Below, piece after piece: positions 42,127-50,375 of a DNA stretch of 64,000 nucleotides. The position numbers and the translations under genes are program-made. The stretch comes from Microtetraspora niveoalba (GTDB lineage: Bacteria > Actinomycetota > Actinomycetes > Streptosporangiales > Streptosporangiaceae). How positions within the stretch are numbered: the first letter of the stretch is position 1; each line of letters begins with the position of its first letter. Location: the NCBI RefSeq assembly GCF_001570405.1, contig NZ_BBYM01000014.1, forward strand, positions 85,316 to 149,315. Direction: 5' to 3'. The notes beneath the pieces are model-generated. The model did no database searches. It was given only the letters and a program-made list of their open reading frames with translations, and had not been told where the DNA came from.

Positions 42127-44100
42127 GTGCCATCCAGTGATTCCAAGATCGCGCTGCCCCCTGTCGACAAGCTGCTCACCGTGGCGGTGACCGGCCTCGG
42201 AGGCGCCGAGCGGCCTGGTCAGGTCACGATGGCGCGTGCCGTACAGGAGTCGGTGGAGAGCGAGCGGCACCTGGCCGTCCAGGCGGGCACCGGCACCGGA
42301 AAGTCGCTCGCCTACCTCGTCCCCGCCATAAGGCACGCGATGGAGACCGGCGAGGCGATCGTCGTGTCGACCGCCACGATCGCGTTGCAGCGCCAGCTCG
42401 TCGACCGCGACCTGCCCCGGCTGGCGGAGGCGCTGGAACCGCACCTGCCGCACAAGCCCGAGTTCGCGATCCTCAAGGGGCGGCGCAACTACCTCTGCCG
42501 CCACAAGACCGCCGCGGGCATGCCCGACGACGAGGACGACCAGCTCTTCGACCCGCGCGAGGTGAGCGCCACCGGACGGATGGTCCAGCGGATCCAGGAG
42601 TGGGCGAACGAGACCGAGACCGGTGACCGGGACGAGCTGGTCCCCGGCGTCAGCGACCTCGCCTGGCGGCAGTTCTCCGTCAACGCCAAGGAGTGCCTGG
42701 GCGCGCAGCGGTGCCCGAGCGGCGCCGAGTGCTTCGCCGAGCTGGCCAGGCAGCGAGCCGGCGAGGCGGACGTCGTGGTCACCAACCACGCGCTGCTGGC
42801 GATCGACGCCATGGAGGACTTCCCCGTCCTGCCCGAGCACGACGTGGTGGTGGTCGACGAGGCGCACGAGCTGGTCGACCGGGTGACCTCCGTGGTCACC
42901 GACGAGCTGTCCGACGCCACCGTCGCGCTCGCGGTCCGCCGGGCGAGCAGGCTGCTCGACCAGGGCCTGGCCGACCGCCTCAAGGAGGCCGGCGAGGATC
43001 TCGGCGCCCTGCTCGCGGCGGCGCCGCCCGGGCGGGTCGACGAGCTCCCCCAGTCCCTCGGGCTCACCCTCGCGCTCGTCAGAGACGCCGCGTTCGCGTG
43101 CATCACCGCCCTCGGCCCGCGCAACAAGGACAAGGACGACCCCGAGAACGCGGGCGCGCGCAAGGCGGCGTTCACCGCGCTCGACGAGGTCCACGACACG
43201 GCCCAGCGCATGCTCGACGCCTTCGGCGCCGAGTCCGAGGCCGACCGCGCCGAGGTGGTCTGGCTGGACGCCGGGCACGGCCGGGTGCCGCCGACGCTCA
43301 GGGTGGCCCCGCTGTCGGTCGGCGGGATGCTCCGCGACAAGCTCTTCGGCGACCGTACGGTGATCCTCACCAGCGCGACACTCGCCCTCGGCGGCTCCTT
43401 CGACGGCATGGCCCGGCAGTGGGGCATCGGCGACGACTGGACCGGCCTCGACGTCGGCTCTCCGTTCGACCACCCGCGCAGCGGCATCCTGTACGTCGCC
43501 AAGCACCTCCCCCAGCCGGGCCGCGACGGCCTCCCGGAGGCGTACCTCGACGAGATCGCCGAGCTGATCGAGGCGGCGGGCGGGCGCACGCTGGGGTTGT
43601 TCTCCTCGATGCGGGCCGCCAAGGCCGCGACCGAGGCGCTGCGCGAGCGGCTGGACGTGCCGCTGCTCTGCCAGGGCGACGACTCCACGTCGCTGCTGGT
43701 GAAGCAGTTCGCCGCCGATCCGGCGACCTGCCTCTTCGGCACCCTGTCGCTGTGGCAGGGCGTGGACGTCCCCGGCCCCTCGCTCACCCTCGTGATCATC
43801 GACCGGATCCCGTTCCCCCGCCCTGACGACCCGCTCGCGTCGGCCCGGCAGCGCCACATCGCCGCCAAGGGCGGAAACGGCTTCATGTCCGTCGCCGCCA
43901 CGCACGCCGCGCTGCTCCTCGCCCAGGGCGCGGGCCGGCTGCTGCGGTCGATGAACGACCGGGGCGTGGTCGCGGTCCTCGATCCGCGCCTGGCCACCGC
44001 TCGCTACGCCGGCTTCCTGCTGGGCTCGCTGCCCCCGTTCTGGCGCACCACCGACCCGGCGAAGGTGCGGGACGCGCTGCGCCGCCTCACCGGCTCCTGA
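42127..44100 (+). CDS. dinG: DinG-type ATP-dependent DNA helicase
   Basis: The 657-residue product is a superfamily 2 XPD/DinG-type helicase. Walker A AGTGTGKS is at residues 53-60, STATIALQRQL is motif Ia, four Cys (NYLCRHK, KECLGAQRC and GAECF) fit an iron-sulfur cluster domain at about 118-205, VVVVDEAHELVDR is Walker B, and the second motor domain has LFSSMRAAKAATEALRER, FGTLSLWQGVDVPG and the last helicase motif near AQGAGRLLRSMND. Such enzymes unwind damaged or R-loop-containing DNA. It is a single gene, convergent with the MOSC gene. Confidence 0.93.
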   Translation: MPSSDSKIALPPVDKLLTVAVTGLGGAERPGQVTMARAVQESVESERHLAVQAGTGTGKSLAYLVPAIRHAMETGEAIVVSTATIALQRQLVDRDLPRLAEALEPHLPHKPEFAILKGRRNYLCRHKTAAGMPDDEDDQLFDPREVSATGRMVQRIQEWANETETGDRDELVPGVSDLAWRQFSVNAKECLGAQRCPSGAECFAELARQRAGEADVVVTNHALLAIDAMEDFPVLPEHDVVVVDEAHELVDRVTSVVTDELSDATVALAVRRASRLLDQGLADRLKEAGEDLGALLAAAPPGRVDELPQSLGLTLALVRDAAFACITALGPRNKDKDDPENAGARKAAFTALDEVHDTAQRMLDAFGAESEADRAEVVWLDAGHGRVPPTLRVAPLSVGGMLRDKLFGDRTVILTSATLALGGSFDGMARQWGIGDDWTGLDVGSPFDHPRSGILYVAKHLPQPGRDGLPEAYLDEIAELIEAAGGRTLGLFSSMRAAKAATEALRERLDVPLLCQGDDSTSLLVKQFAADPATCLFGTLSLWQGVDVPGPSLTLVIIDRIPFPRPDDPLASARQRHIAAKGGNGFMSVAATHAALLLAQGAGRLLRSMNDRGVVAVLDPRLATARYAGFLLGSLPPFWRTTDPAKVRDALRRLTGS

Positions 44101-44175
44101 CCGGGTGCCGCTCCGGGTTCTCCCCTCGGGACGCGGACGCGCCGGGACGGCGCCGTACGGGAGGCTCCGCGGGGG

Positions 44176-45006
44176 TCAGGAGGTCCGGGACAGAACGGTG
44201 ACCGGGTCTCCGACGCCGATCTCGCCCGGCGCGCGGGGGACCAGCCGGATGCCGAACCAGGTCTTGCCGTCCCACCTGCGGTGCCTGGCCAGGGTGCGGA
44301 TCGGCTCCTTCCCCTTCACCCAGGTGTCCGGGTCGATGGTGGTGACCGCGCAGCGGTCGCAGATCTCCGACACCCGGAAGGCGACGTCGCCGATGCGCAC
44401 TTCGGCCCAGCCGTCCTCCTCGTACGGCTCGGCGCCCTCGACGACCACGCTGGGCCGGAAGCGTGCCATGTCCAGGGCGCCGGGGGTCTCCTCACCGCGT
44501 TCCTCCGCCCCGGCGGCGATCCACTCGTCGAGCCGCCGGAGTGACGCCGCCGACGTCAGCAGCAGGGGCGCGTCCCAGGCGAAGCTGACCACCTCTCCCG
44601 GCAGTCCTCCGTGCGCCGGGTCGATGGAGCGGCGCCGGGGGTCGTCCAGCCAGACGAGGCGGGCGGGCAGTCCGAGCAGCTCGGTGAACCAGGCGTGCGC
44701 CGTCTCGTGGGCCGCGACCGCGCGATCCAGGCCTGTGAAACCCACAGGGACGCCGGGCCCGGACGCGGGCGGCACCACGAGGTCCGGCAGCCCCGGGGCG
44801 GCCAGGGAGAGCCCGCCGTCCGGCAGGTTCCGAGCCGTCACGGAGAGCATGCGCGGGAACTCGCCCAGCCAGAGGTTCTCGCCGTCGTCTCCGATGACAG
44901 CCCAGCGACGGTCCCCGGCAAGCCCCCAGGGCTCGATGGTGGCGCGCTCCACCGGCATACCTGAAGCCGACTTAAGGGGATAAATGTGGATATCGCGGAG
45001 GCGCAT
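44176..45006 (-). CDS. MOSC-domain molybdenum-cofactor protein
   Basis: The ATG at 45006 gives 276 residues starting MRLRDIHIYPLKSASG, the N-terminal beta-barrel block of mARC/YcbX-like proteins; the MOSC domain follows at about 115-270 with FRPSVVVEGAEPYEED and ICDRCAVTTIDPDTW, whose Cys ligates molybdenum. Such proteins reduce N-hydroxylated substrates or carry sulfur. An alternative GTG start 36 bases upstream would use the GATCTCCACC repeats as its first codons. It is the last gene on the minus strand before the helicase. Confidence 0.88.
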   Translation of the reverse strand: MRLRDIHIYPLKSASGMPVERATIEPWGLAGDRRWAVIGDDGENLWLGEFPRMLSVTARNLPDGGLSLAAPGLPDLVVPPASGPGVPVGFTGLDRAVAAHETAHAWFTELLGLPARLVWLDDPRRRSIDPAHGGLPGEVVSFAWDAPLLLTSAASLRRLDEWIAAGAEERGEETPGALDMARFRPSVVVEGAEPYEEDGWAEVRIGDVAFRVSEICDRCAVTTIDPDTWVKGKEPIRTLARHRRWDGKTWFGIRLVPRAPGEIGVGDPVTVLSRTS

Positions 45007-45033
45007 GAGCAAACGATAGAGCGCTCTCTCGGC

Positions 45034-45073
45034 GATCTCCACCGCCTAGATCTCCACCACGTAGATCTCCACC
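45034..45073. repeat. Three GATCTCCACC repeats with 15-base period
   Basis: GATCTCCACC occurs at 45034, 45049 and 45064, exactly 15 bases apart, immediately upstream of the MOSC start. Regular spacing suggests regulator-binding direct repeats or a local slip duplication. Confidence 0.8.
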
Positions 45074-45253
45074 GCGCATCCGCTGTCTCGGTCCGCCACG
45101 CGATGCCACCCGGCGTCGCGGCGCGACCGAACCCGGCGGAGCGGCGCGAAGCCCCTGGTCCGGTCCCGGACACGTGCCCCGTGCCCCCGCGCGCCGGCCC
45201 GCTGGTCCTGCCCACGAACAGCTCAGCCACGAACCGTTCAGCCGGCGGGGGTC

Positions 45254-45583
45254 TCAGGTCTCGGAAAGCTCGAAGGGGGCGAGCAGAGAAGCCATCAGCT
45301 CGTCGGCCGTCTCGGTCGCGGCCGTCGTCGCCCGTCCGACCGCCTCCATGATGGCCTCGGCGAGCGCGGCGGAGCCGAGGCGCATGGCCCTCGGATCGAT
45401 GTACAGGTCGGCCAGGGCCCCGGTCGCGCCGACCTCCACCCGCACGTGGCCGTCCGCCGCCTCGCCCCGTCCCCGCAACTCGGCCAGCCGCTGTCCGACC
45501 TCCTCCGCCCGGCTCATGTGCTCCTGAAGACCGGCGAGGACACGGTCGGCGTCCGGATCACCGGTCGGCGAGAACGGCATCAT
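45254..45583 (-). CDS. YbaB/EbfC-family nucleoid-associated protein
   Basis: The 109-residue product has the YbaB layout: an N-terminal helix (ADRVLAGLQEHMSRAEEVGQR), a beta sheet (HVRVEVGATGALADLYIDPR) and a C-terminal helix. AGGAG precedes the ATG pair at 45583. In actinobacteria YbaB-like genes frequently sit beside WXG100 genes, as here: the WXG100-like genes at 45676 and 46608 are directly upstream on the same strand. It may control them or assist their assembly; this is inference from gene order. Confidence 0.85.
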   Translation of the reverse strand: MMPFSPTGDPDADRVLAGLQEHMSRAEEVGQRLAELRGRGEAADGHVRVEVGATGALADLYIDPRAMRLGSAALAEAIMEAVGRATTAATETADELMASLLAPFELSET

Positions 45584-45675
45584 GCGCTGTCTCCTGTCTT
45601 CTCGTTCTCCTGCCCCGATGCCGTTGTCCTTGAGCGCCCGTCACCGGGCGCCCCGCTCCGCACTGCCCCTCCCGA

Positions 45676-46611
45676 TCACGGGCCCGCGCTCTTGGGGGGC
45701 TGAACCGGCTTCGCCGTCCGCGCGCCGTGAGCGATGATCTTGGCGATCCACTGCTCCAGGGTCGGAGCGGCCGGCTCGCCCTGCAGGGCGTTGTCGATCA
45801 CCGTGTACATGGCGGATCCGGTGAGCCGGGACAGCAGGTTGGCGGTGGGACCGACGGGCACACCGGCGACCTTGGTCAGGTCGTAGACGCCGTTGAAGGC
45901 CATGTTCGCCCCGAAACCCCGCCCGAACTGCACCGCGTTCTCGCCCAGGGAGGTGACCTCGTTGCCGTTGAAGTCCTTCTTCACACCGGCGATCTCGAAG
46001 ATGCTCCACTGGATGATCTGCTGGCCGCCCGCGTACCCGAGGCTGTCGCCCAGGTAATAGAACGAGTTGTAGATGATCTTCTCGACGCTCAGCTTGAAGA
46101 GCTTCTTCTGCAGGATCGCCCGTCCCCTGAACGCCTTCTCGATGATCTGCTTCTGCACGAGGGAGCCGACTCCCGCGGTGCCCCACCCCCAGGCCACGGT
46201 GAAGAGGATGTTCACCAGCATCTGGACCGCGAGAACGATGAGCACATAGCGGGTGATCTCCACCGCCTTCGCGTACTCCCGGCACGCCTTGGCCACCGCC
46301 CGGCAGTAGGTGGCGATGTCACCGGGATAGGCGGCGAACCTGCCGGTCCACATGTTCCTGAACGCGTCCACCGCCGGGCCCGAGTTGTTCGCGAGCACCC
46401 CCGCCACCGCGTCGTTCGCGTCGCCGCGGGTCCGCTCGATCGCGGCGGCGAGCCCCTCCCAGATCTCGGCGGCCTCACGCAGCCTGCCGGGATCCCCCTC
46501 CGGCCACTCGACGGCGAGCGTCGACGTGACGAACGCGGCGCTGCCCACCGAGCCGATGCCCATCGCGGTCCCGAACGGATGGGCCTTGACGAAGCCCAGG
46601 GCGCGGCTCAT
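45676..46611 (-). CDS. WXG100-like N-terminal protein with membrane segment
   Basis: The 311-residue product has a helical N-terminal part (LREAAEIWEGLAAAIERTRG, NNSGPAVDAFRNMWTGRFAA) resembling the WXG100-like domain of CpnT-type polymorphic toxins, a hydrophobic segment VLIVLAVQMLVNILFTVAWG at about 144-163, and a C-terminal domain with Gly-rich helices but no recognised toxin fold. No secretion ATPase gene is in the window. It overlaps the WXG100 gene by four bases (ATGA) and precedes the YbaB-like gene, so the three form an operon. It could be a secreted effector or a structural partner; a toxin call is not supported. Confidence 0.75.
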   Translation of the reverse strand: MSRALGFVKAHPFGTAMGIGSVGSAAFVTSTLAVEWPEGDPGRLREAAEIWEGLAAAIERTRGDANDAVAGVLANNSGPAVDAFRNMWTGRFAAYPGDIATYCRAVAKACREYAKAVEITRYVLIVLAVQMLVNILFTVAWGWGTAGVGSLVQKQIIEKAFRGRAILQKKLFKLSVEKIIYNSFYYLGDSLGYAGGQQIIQWSIFEIAGVKKDFNGNEVTSLGENAVQFGRGFGANMAFNGVYDLTKVAGVPVGPTANLLSRLTGSAMYTVIDNALQGEPAAPTLEQWIAKIIAHGARTAKPVQPPKSAGP

Positions 46612-46994
46612 CTCAGCTCCGCCTCCGTGACGGGGACCGCGACCTCCGGCCCCTTGATCTCGGTGACGAGGGCGGCGACGGACGCCCAGTCCGCCCCGCC
46701 GATGTTCAGCGCCATCGCGTCGAGATTGGCGCCGATGGCACGGTAGCCGTCCCTGACATGCGCGACGTGCTCTGCCGCCTCCTTGACGGCCGCCCGGTAG
46801 CCCTTGCCCTCCTCGGTCCCCGCGAACGTACGGCCGGCGTCGTCGCCGCCCCAGAAGTTCCCCAGGTCCCGAAGGCCGGCCATGGCGCGGGTGAGCGCCG
46901 TCTCCAGCGCGTCTCCCTGGTCGCGGAACTCTCCCGCCTGCCTGTTCAGGCTTGTGTGGCTGATGCTCGTCTCATCGGAACCCGGGTGGGGCAA
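46608..46994 (-). CDS. WXG100-family protein
   Basis: A perfect AAGGAGG followed by TTG at 46994 is preferred over the earlier ATGs at 47048 and 47033, which lack a ribosome-binding site. The 128-residue product is helical and carries the WxG turn as FWGG (Trp48-Gly49-Gly50), with flanking helices EFRDQGDALETALTRAMAGL and EEGKGYRAAVKEAAEHV. ESX/type VII substrates of this family are exported as pairs; the protein encoded next (46611) could be its partner. It is the first gene of a WXG-WXG-like-YbaB operon. Confidence 0.8.
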   Translation of the reverse strand: MPHPGSDETSISHTSLNRQAGEFRDQGDALETALTRAMAGLRDLGNFWGGDDAGRTFAGTEEGKGYRAAVKEAAEHVAHVRDGYRAIGANLDAMALNIGGADWASVAALVTEIKGPEVAVPVTEAELR

Positions 46995-47130
46995 GCCGAC
47001 CTCCTTGCCGATGCACCGGGAAGGCCGACGCATCACGAAACGACGCAAGAGACGCTATTCGCCCCTTGTTACGCCGGAATTCCCCCAGCCGTCATTTCCC
47101 GGTTAACTGACTCCCGACACCCACAAATAT

Positions 47131-47928
47131 TTACAAATCGCCGGAATCGACCGGCATCAAATCGGGGCGCTTGGCGGCGAGACCGTCACCTGACGACTTT
47201 CCGGTGAGCCGGCGACCGATCCACGGGACGAGGTGCTCCCGCACCCACAGCGCGTCCTCACGGCGCTTCGCCCGAGCGTCGACCTCCTCGCGCGGCGGCC
47301 ACTCCGCGCGCCACGTGTCCTCGCCCGGCACGCCGAGCACGTCGAGGACCTTCGCCGCGACCATGCGGTGGCCGTGCTCGTTCATGTGCAACCGGTCCTC
47401 GCTCCACGCCCGCCAGTCGCGCAGCCCCTGCATCGACCACTGGTCGACGAGGCGGCAGCCGTACAGGTCGGCGATCGAGCGGATGTGCAGGTAGAACGTG
47501 GCGAACTTGCCCCGCGCCCGCCGCATGATCGGCGTGTCGCGCGGATCGACCCCGGTGAACAGCAGCACCTCCGCGCCGCTGCCGCGCAGATCGCGTACGG
47601 CCGCCGCCAGCTTCTTGGCCATCCGGTCCGGGTCGCTGCCCGGACGGAGCAGGTCGTTGCCTCCGGCGCAGAAACTGATGAGATCGGGCCTCATCCCGAT
47701 GGCGAGGGGCACCTGATGCTCGACGATCTGGTCGAGGAGCTTCCCGCGGACCGCCAGGTTGGCGTATCGGAAGCCGGGCTGCAGCCGTCCGAGACGTTCG
47801 GCCACGCGGTCGGCCCAGCCGCGGTACCTCTCGGCCTCCCCGGGGCTCGCGCCCGCCGCGGCGACCGGGGGGTCGTTGAGCCCCTCGGTGAAGCTGTCCC
47901 CGACGGCCACGAACGACGTGTAGGCCAC
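47131..47928 (-). CDS. SGNH/GDSL-family hydrolase
   Basis: A GTG at 47928 with AAGAGGGGG upstream gives 265 residues. VAVGDSFTEG carries the GDS nucleophile Ser, CAGGNDLLRP is the Gly/Asn block, and DRLHMNEHGHRMVAA near the C-terminus carries the Asp-x2-His pair of the catalytic triad. There is no signal peptide, so it acts in the cytoplasm, unlike secreted actinobacterial lipases. It would hydrolyse an ester or acyl bond; the substrate is unknown. It follows aroQ on the same strand with a 128-base gap. Confidence 0.88.
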   Translation of the reverse strand: MAYTSFVAVGDSFTEGLNDPPVAAAGASPGEAERYRGWADRVAERLGRLQPGFRYANLAVRGKLLDQIVEHQVPLAIGMRPDLISFCAGGNDLLRPGSDPDRMAKKLAAAVRDLRGSGAEVLLFTGVDPRDTPIMRRARGKFATFYLHIRSIADLYGCRLVDQWSMQGLRDWRAWSEDRLHMNEHGHRMVAAKVLDVLGVPGEDTWRAEWPPREEVDARAKRREDALWVREHLVPWIGRRLTGKSSGDGLAAKRPDLMPVDSGDL

Positions 47929-48056
47929 GCCAACCCCCTCTTGTCAGCCCTTCCTCGACCGGCGCCGGCGATTCGCGCCGCGGAACGGCACGAATCAACC
48001 GAGCTTTCGTCTAGTTTTCCCCATGCCGGTCGCTCGGGCGAAACGCGGGGTGCCCG

Positions 48057-48491
48057 TCAGTCCTGGAGCTCGGCGATCGCCCGCAGCGCGAGGACGTACG
48101 AGCTCATGCCGAACCCGGCGATCGTGCCCGTGGCGACGGCCGCCACGACCGAGGTGTGCCGGAACTCCTCGCGCGCGTTCGGGTTGGAGATGTGCACCTC
48201 CACGAGCGGCGCGGTCCGCTGGGCGATGGCGTCGCGCAGCGCGTACGAGTAGTGCGTGAACGCGGCGGGGTTGAGCACGACGGGGATCTTGCCGTCCGCC
48301 GCCTCGTGAATCCACCCGATGAGCTCCGCCTCGTCGTCGGTCTGCCGGACCTCGACGGACAGCCCCAGCTCGCGGCCGGTCTCGCGGCAGAGCGCGGCCA
48401 GGTCCTCCAGGGTCTGCGCGCCGTACACGTCCGGCTCGCGGCTTCCCAGGCGTCCCAGGTTGGGACCGTTCAGGACCAGCACGGGCCTCAT
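48057..48491 (-). CDS. aroQ: Type II 3-dehydroquinate dehydratase
   Basis: The ATG at 48491 gives 144 residues of the type II enzyme: [19 protein letters not shown] with the catalytic Tyr and Arg loop, [16 protein letters not shown] with the His, and [18 protein letters not shown]. It makes 3-dehydroshikimate in the shikimate pathway. It is the last aro gene of the run; a 26-residue ORF bridges the gap from aroB, and its stop overlaps the aroQ ATG. The usual downstream pepP/efp/nusB genes are not present here. Confidence 0.95.
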   Translation of the reverse strand: MRPVLVLNGPNLGRLGSREPDVYGAQTLEDLAALCRETGRELGLSVEVRQTDDEAELIGWIHEAADGKIPVVLNPAAFTHYSYALRDAIAQRTAPLVEVHISNPNAREEFRHTSVVAAVATGTIAGFGMSSYVLALRAIAELQD

Positions 48492-48568
48492 CGGAGCACC
48501 GCCTTCACATGTGAGCCGGAGTCGGAGGAGCCGGGGCCGCATACCCCGGGAAAACGCACGACGTTCAC
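48488..48568 (-). CDS. Tiny bridging ORF between aroB and aroQ (26 residues)
   Basis: A GTG at 48568 overlaps the aroB stop (GTGA), and its own stop overlaps the aroQ start (ATGA), so 26 codons exactly span the inter-gene gap. The product would read [18 protein letters not shown] and end HVKAVLR. GAGG lies about 8 bases upstream. Overlaps at both ends can happen by chance in GC-rich DNA, so this is tentative, but the pattern recurs between aroK and aroB. Confidence 0.35.
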   Translation of the reverse strand: MNVVRFPGVCGPGSSDSGSHVKAVLR

Positions 48569-49641
48569 CGGGCGACCTCGTGGTAGGCGGCCTCCAGCAG
48601 TTCCTCGGCCGGGTCCTCCAGCCGGGACGGCCGGGCGAGCCCGTCCAGCACCACGAACCGCAGCCGCGCTCCCCGGCTCTTCTTGTCGACCCGCATGTGG
48701 TCGCGCAGCGCGGGCCACGCCTCCCGCCGGTACGCGGTGGGAAGACCGACGGAGGTGAGGATGGACCGCGTCCGCTCGACGATGTCGCTGCCGATCCGGC
48801 CGTCCAGCCGGGACAGCTCCGCGGCGTAGACCAGGCCGATGGCGACGGCCTCGCCGTGCCGGATGTGGTAGTCCTCGACCCGCTCGATCGCGTGGGCGAG
48901 CGTGTGGCCGTAGTTGAGGATCTCTCTGAGCCCGCTCTCACGCAGGTCGGCCCCGACGACGTCGGCCTTGACCTGGACCTTCCGTTCGATCAGCTCACGC
49001 GTGTGGCCGCCCTCGGGGGTGCAGGCGCCGGCCGGGTCGTCCTCGATCAGCCGGAGGATCTCCGGGTCCGCGATGAAACCCCCCTTGATGATCTCGGCGA
49101 GACCCGCGACGTAGTCCTCCCGCGGCACGGTGACCAGCGTGGCGAGGTCGCACAGGACGCCCTTCGGCGGGTGGAAGGAGCCGACCAGGTTCTTGCCCTC
49201 GGGGGTGTTGATGCCGGTCTTGCCGCCGACGGCCGCGTCGACCATCGCGAGCAGCGTGGTGGGGACCTGCACGACCTGGATGCCGCGCAGCCAGGTGGCC
49301 GCCACGAAACCGGCGAGGTCGGTGGTCGCTCCCCCGCCGACGCCGACGACCGCGTCGGACCTCGTCACACCGTACCGGCCGAGCGACGACCACAGCTCGG
49401 CGGCGACATGGACCGACTTGGCCTGCTCGCCGTCGGGCACGGGCAGCGCGACGACCTCGTATCCGGCCGACTCCAGCACGCCGCAGACCGGGCGGGAGAT
49501 CTCGGGCAGGCTCGCCGGGTGGATCACCGCGACGGTGCGCACCGCGGCGCTGAGCAGCCCGGGCAGCTCCCCGAGGATGCCGGTGCCGACGACCACGTCG
49601 TACGGGCTGTCCCCCCGGACGGTGATGCGCGTGGCGGTCAC
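48565..49641 (-). CDS. aroB: 3-dehydroquinate synthase
   Basis: The 358-residue product (GTG start at 49641) has [20 protein letters not shown] and the [21 protein letters not shown]/substrate loop, AEIIKGGFI with a zinc-ligating Glu, and [11 protein letters not shown] and RHGEAVAIG, the zinc-binding His pair. It converts DAHP to 3-dehydroquinate. The start overlaps the stop of a 45-residue ORF (GTGA) that is itself coupled to aroK. Confidence 0.96.
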   Translation of the reverse strand: MTATRITVRGDSPYDVVVGTGILGELPGLLSAAVRTVAVIHPASLPEISRPVCGVLESAGYEVVALPVPDGEQAKSVHVAAELWSSLGRYGVTRSDAVVGVGGGATTDLAGFVAATWLRGIQVVQVPTTLLAMVDAAVGGKTGINTPEGKNLVGSFHPPKGVLCDLATLVTVPREDYVAGLAEIIKGGFIADPEILRLIEDDPAGACTPEGGHTRELIERKVQVKADVVGADLRESGLREILNYGHTLAHAIERVEDYHIRHGEAVAIGLVYAAELSRLDGRIGSDIVERTRSILTSVGLPTAYRREAWPALRDHMRVDKKSRGARLRFVVLDGLARPSRLEDPAEELLEAAYHEVAR

Positions 49642-49775
49642 GACGCCACCTCACCGGAACGCGACGGCACGCGAGGGACGGCGAGCGGCGCCGTGTACGC
49701 CCGGGTGCGGCCCGCGCGATCGGCAGGGCGGACCCCGTGCGCGCGGTGGCCGCGGTGGGCCCGGTGGCCGCTCAT
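49638..49775 (-). CDS. Small Arg/His-rich ORF between aroK and aroB (45 residues)
   Basis: A perfect AAGGAG lies 5 bases before an ATG at 49775 that overlaps the aroK stop (ATGA). The frame runs 45 codons (starts MSGHRAHRGHRAHG, ends SRSGEVAS) and its stop overlaps the aroB GTG (GTGA). So it is translationally coupled at both ends. Basic and His-rich, no membrane segment. Its role is unknown; it may serve only to pass ribosomes into aroB. Confidence 0.55.
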   Translation of the reverse strand: MSGHRAHRGHRAHGVRPADRAGRTRAYTAPLAVPRVPSRSGEVAS

Positions 49776-50290
49776 CCCAGCTCCTTCGCGATCTCGGCGA
49801 CGATGTCGGCGGGCTCGCGCTCGTCGGTGACCACGATCACCCTGGCCAGCCGCTCGTAGATCGGCCGGCGTTCCTCCATCAGCTTCCTGAGCCGGCTGCG
49901 CGGGTTCAGCACGAGCAGCGGGCGGGCGGAGGCGAGCCCGACCCGCTTGACCGCCTGGTCGAGCTTCACCTGCAGGTAGACGACCCGGTGCCCGGCGAGC
50001 GCCTCCTGGGTCGAAGCGTCGAGGATCGCACCGCCGCCCAGCGACAGGACACCCTCGTGCTCCTCAAGGGCGGTCCGTACGGCGACCGCCTCCAGCTCGC
50101 GGAACCGCTCCTCGCCGTCCTCGACGAACACGTCGCTCACCGACTTGCCCGCGACCGCCTCGACGTCGGCGTCCGTGTCGCGGAACCCGACGCCGAGGTG
50201 CTCGGCCAGCAAGGTGCCGATCGTGGTCTTGCCTGATCCCGGCGGTCCGATGAGGACCGCGGCGGGCCGCCGCTGTTCTGCCGATTGCAT
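49772..50290 (-). CDS. aroK: Shikimate kinase
   Basis: From the ATG at 50290 (a GTG at 50296 is also in frame) the 172-residue product has the Walker A GPPGSGKTT near residues 15-23, FRDTDADVEAVAGKSVSDVF with the shikimate-binding Asp, and LGGGAILDASTQ. It phosphorylates shikimate. It lies between aroC (85-base gap upstream) and the 45-residue ORF (overlap at its stop). Confidence 0.95.
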   Translation of the reverse strand: MQSAEQRRPAAVLIGPPGSGKTTIGTLLAEHLGVGFRDTDADVEAVAGKSVSDVFVEDGEERFRELEAVAVRTALEEHEGVLSLGGGAILDASTQEALAGHRVVYLQVKLDQAVKRVGLASARPLLVLNPRSRLRKLMEERRPIYERLARVIVVTDEREPADIVAEIAKELG

Positions 50291-50375
50291 GGTCACGAAC
50301 CTTATCGAGCCTTTCCGGCCCCCACCGGGCCGGGCGTACGCGGATGTCGTGGAGCTGTCCCGCCGTCCTTGGCGG

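Noticed and set aside
41791-43905. 704-residue minus-strand frame antisense to the DinG gene
   Set aside because: The plus strand encodes a full set of helicase motifs over the same bases; the antisense text has no recognisable domain.
45254-46994. Complete type VII secretion locus
   Set aside because: No EccC-type ATPase, EccD or mycosin gene is present; only WXG100-like and YbaB-type genes are seen.
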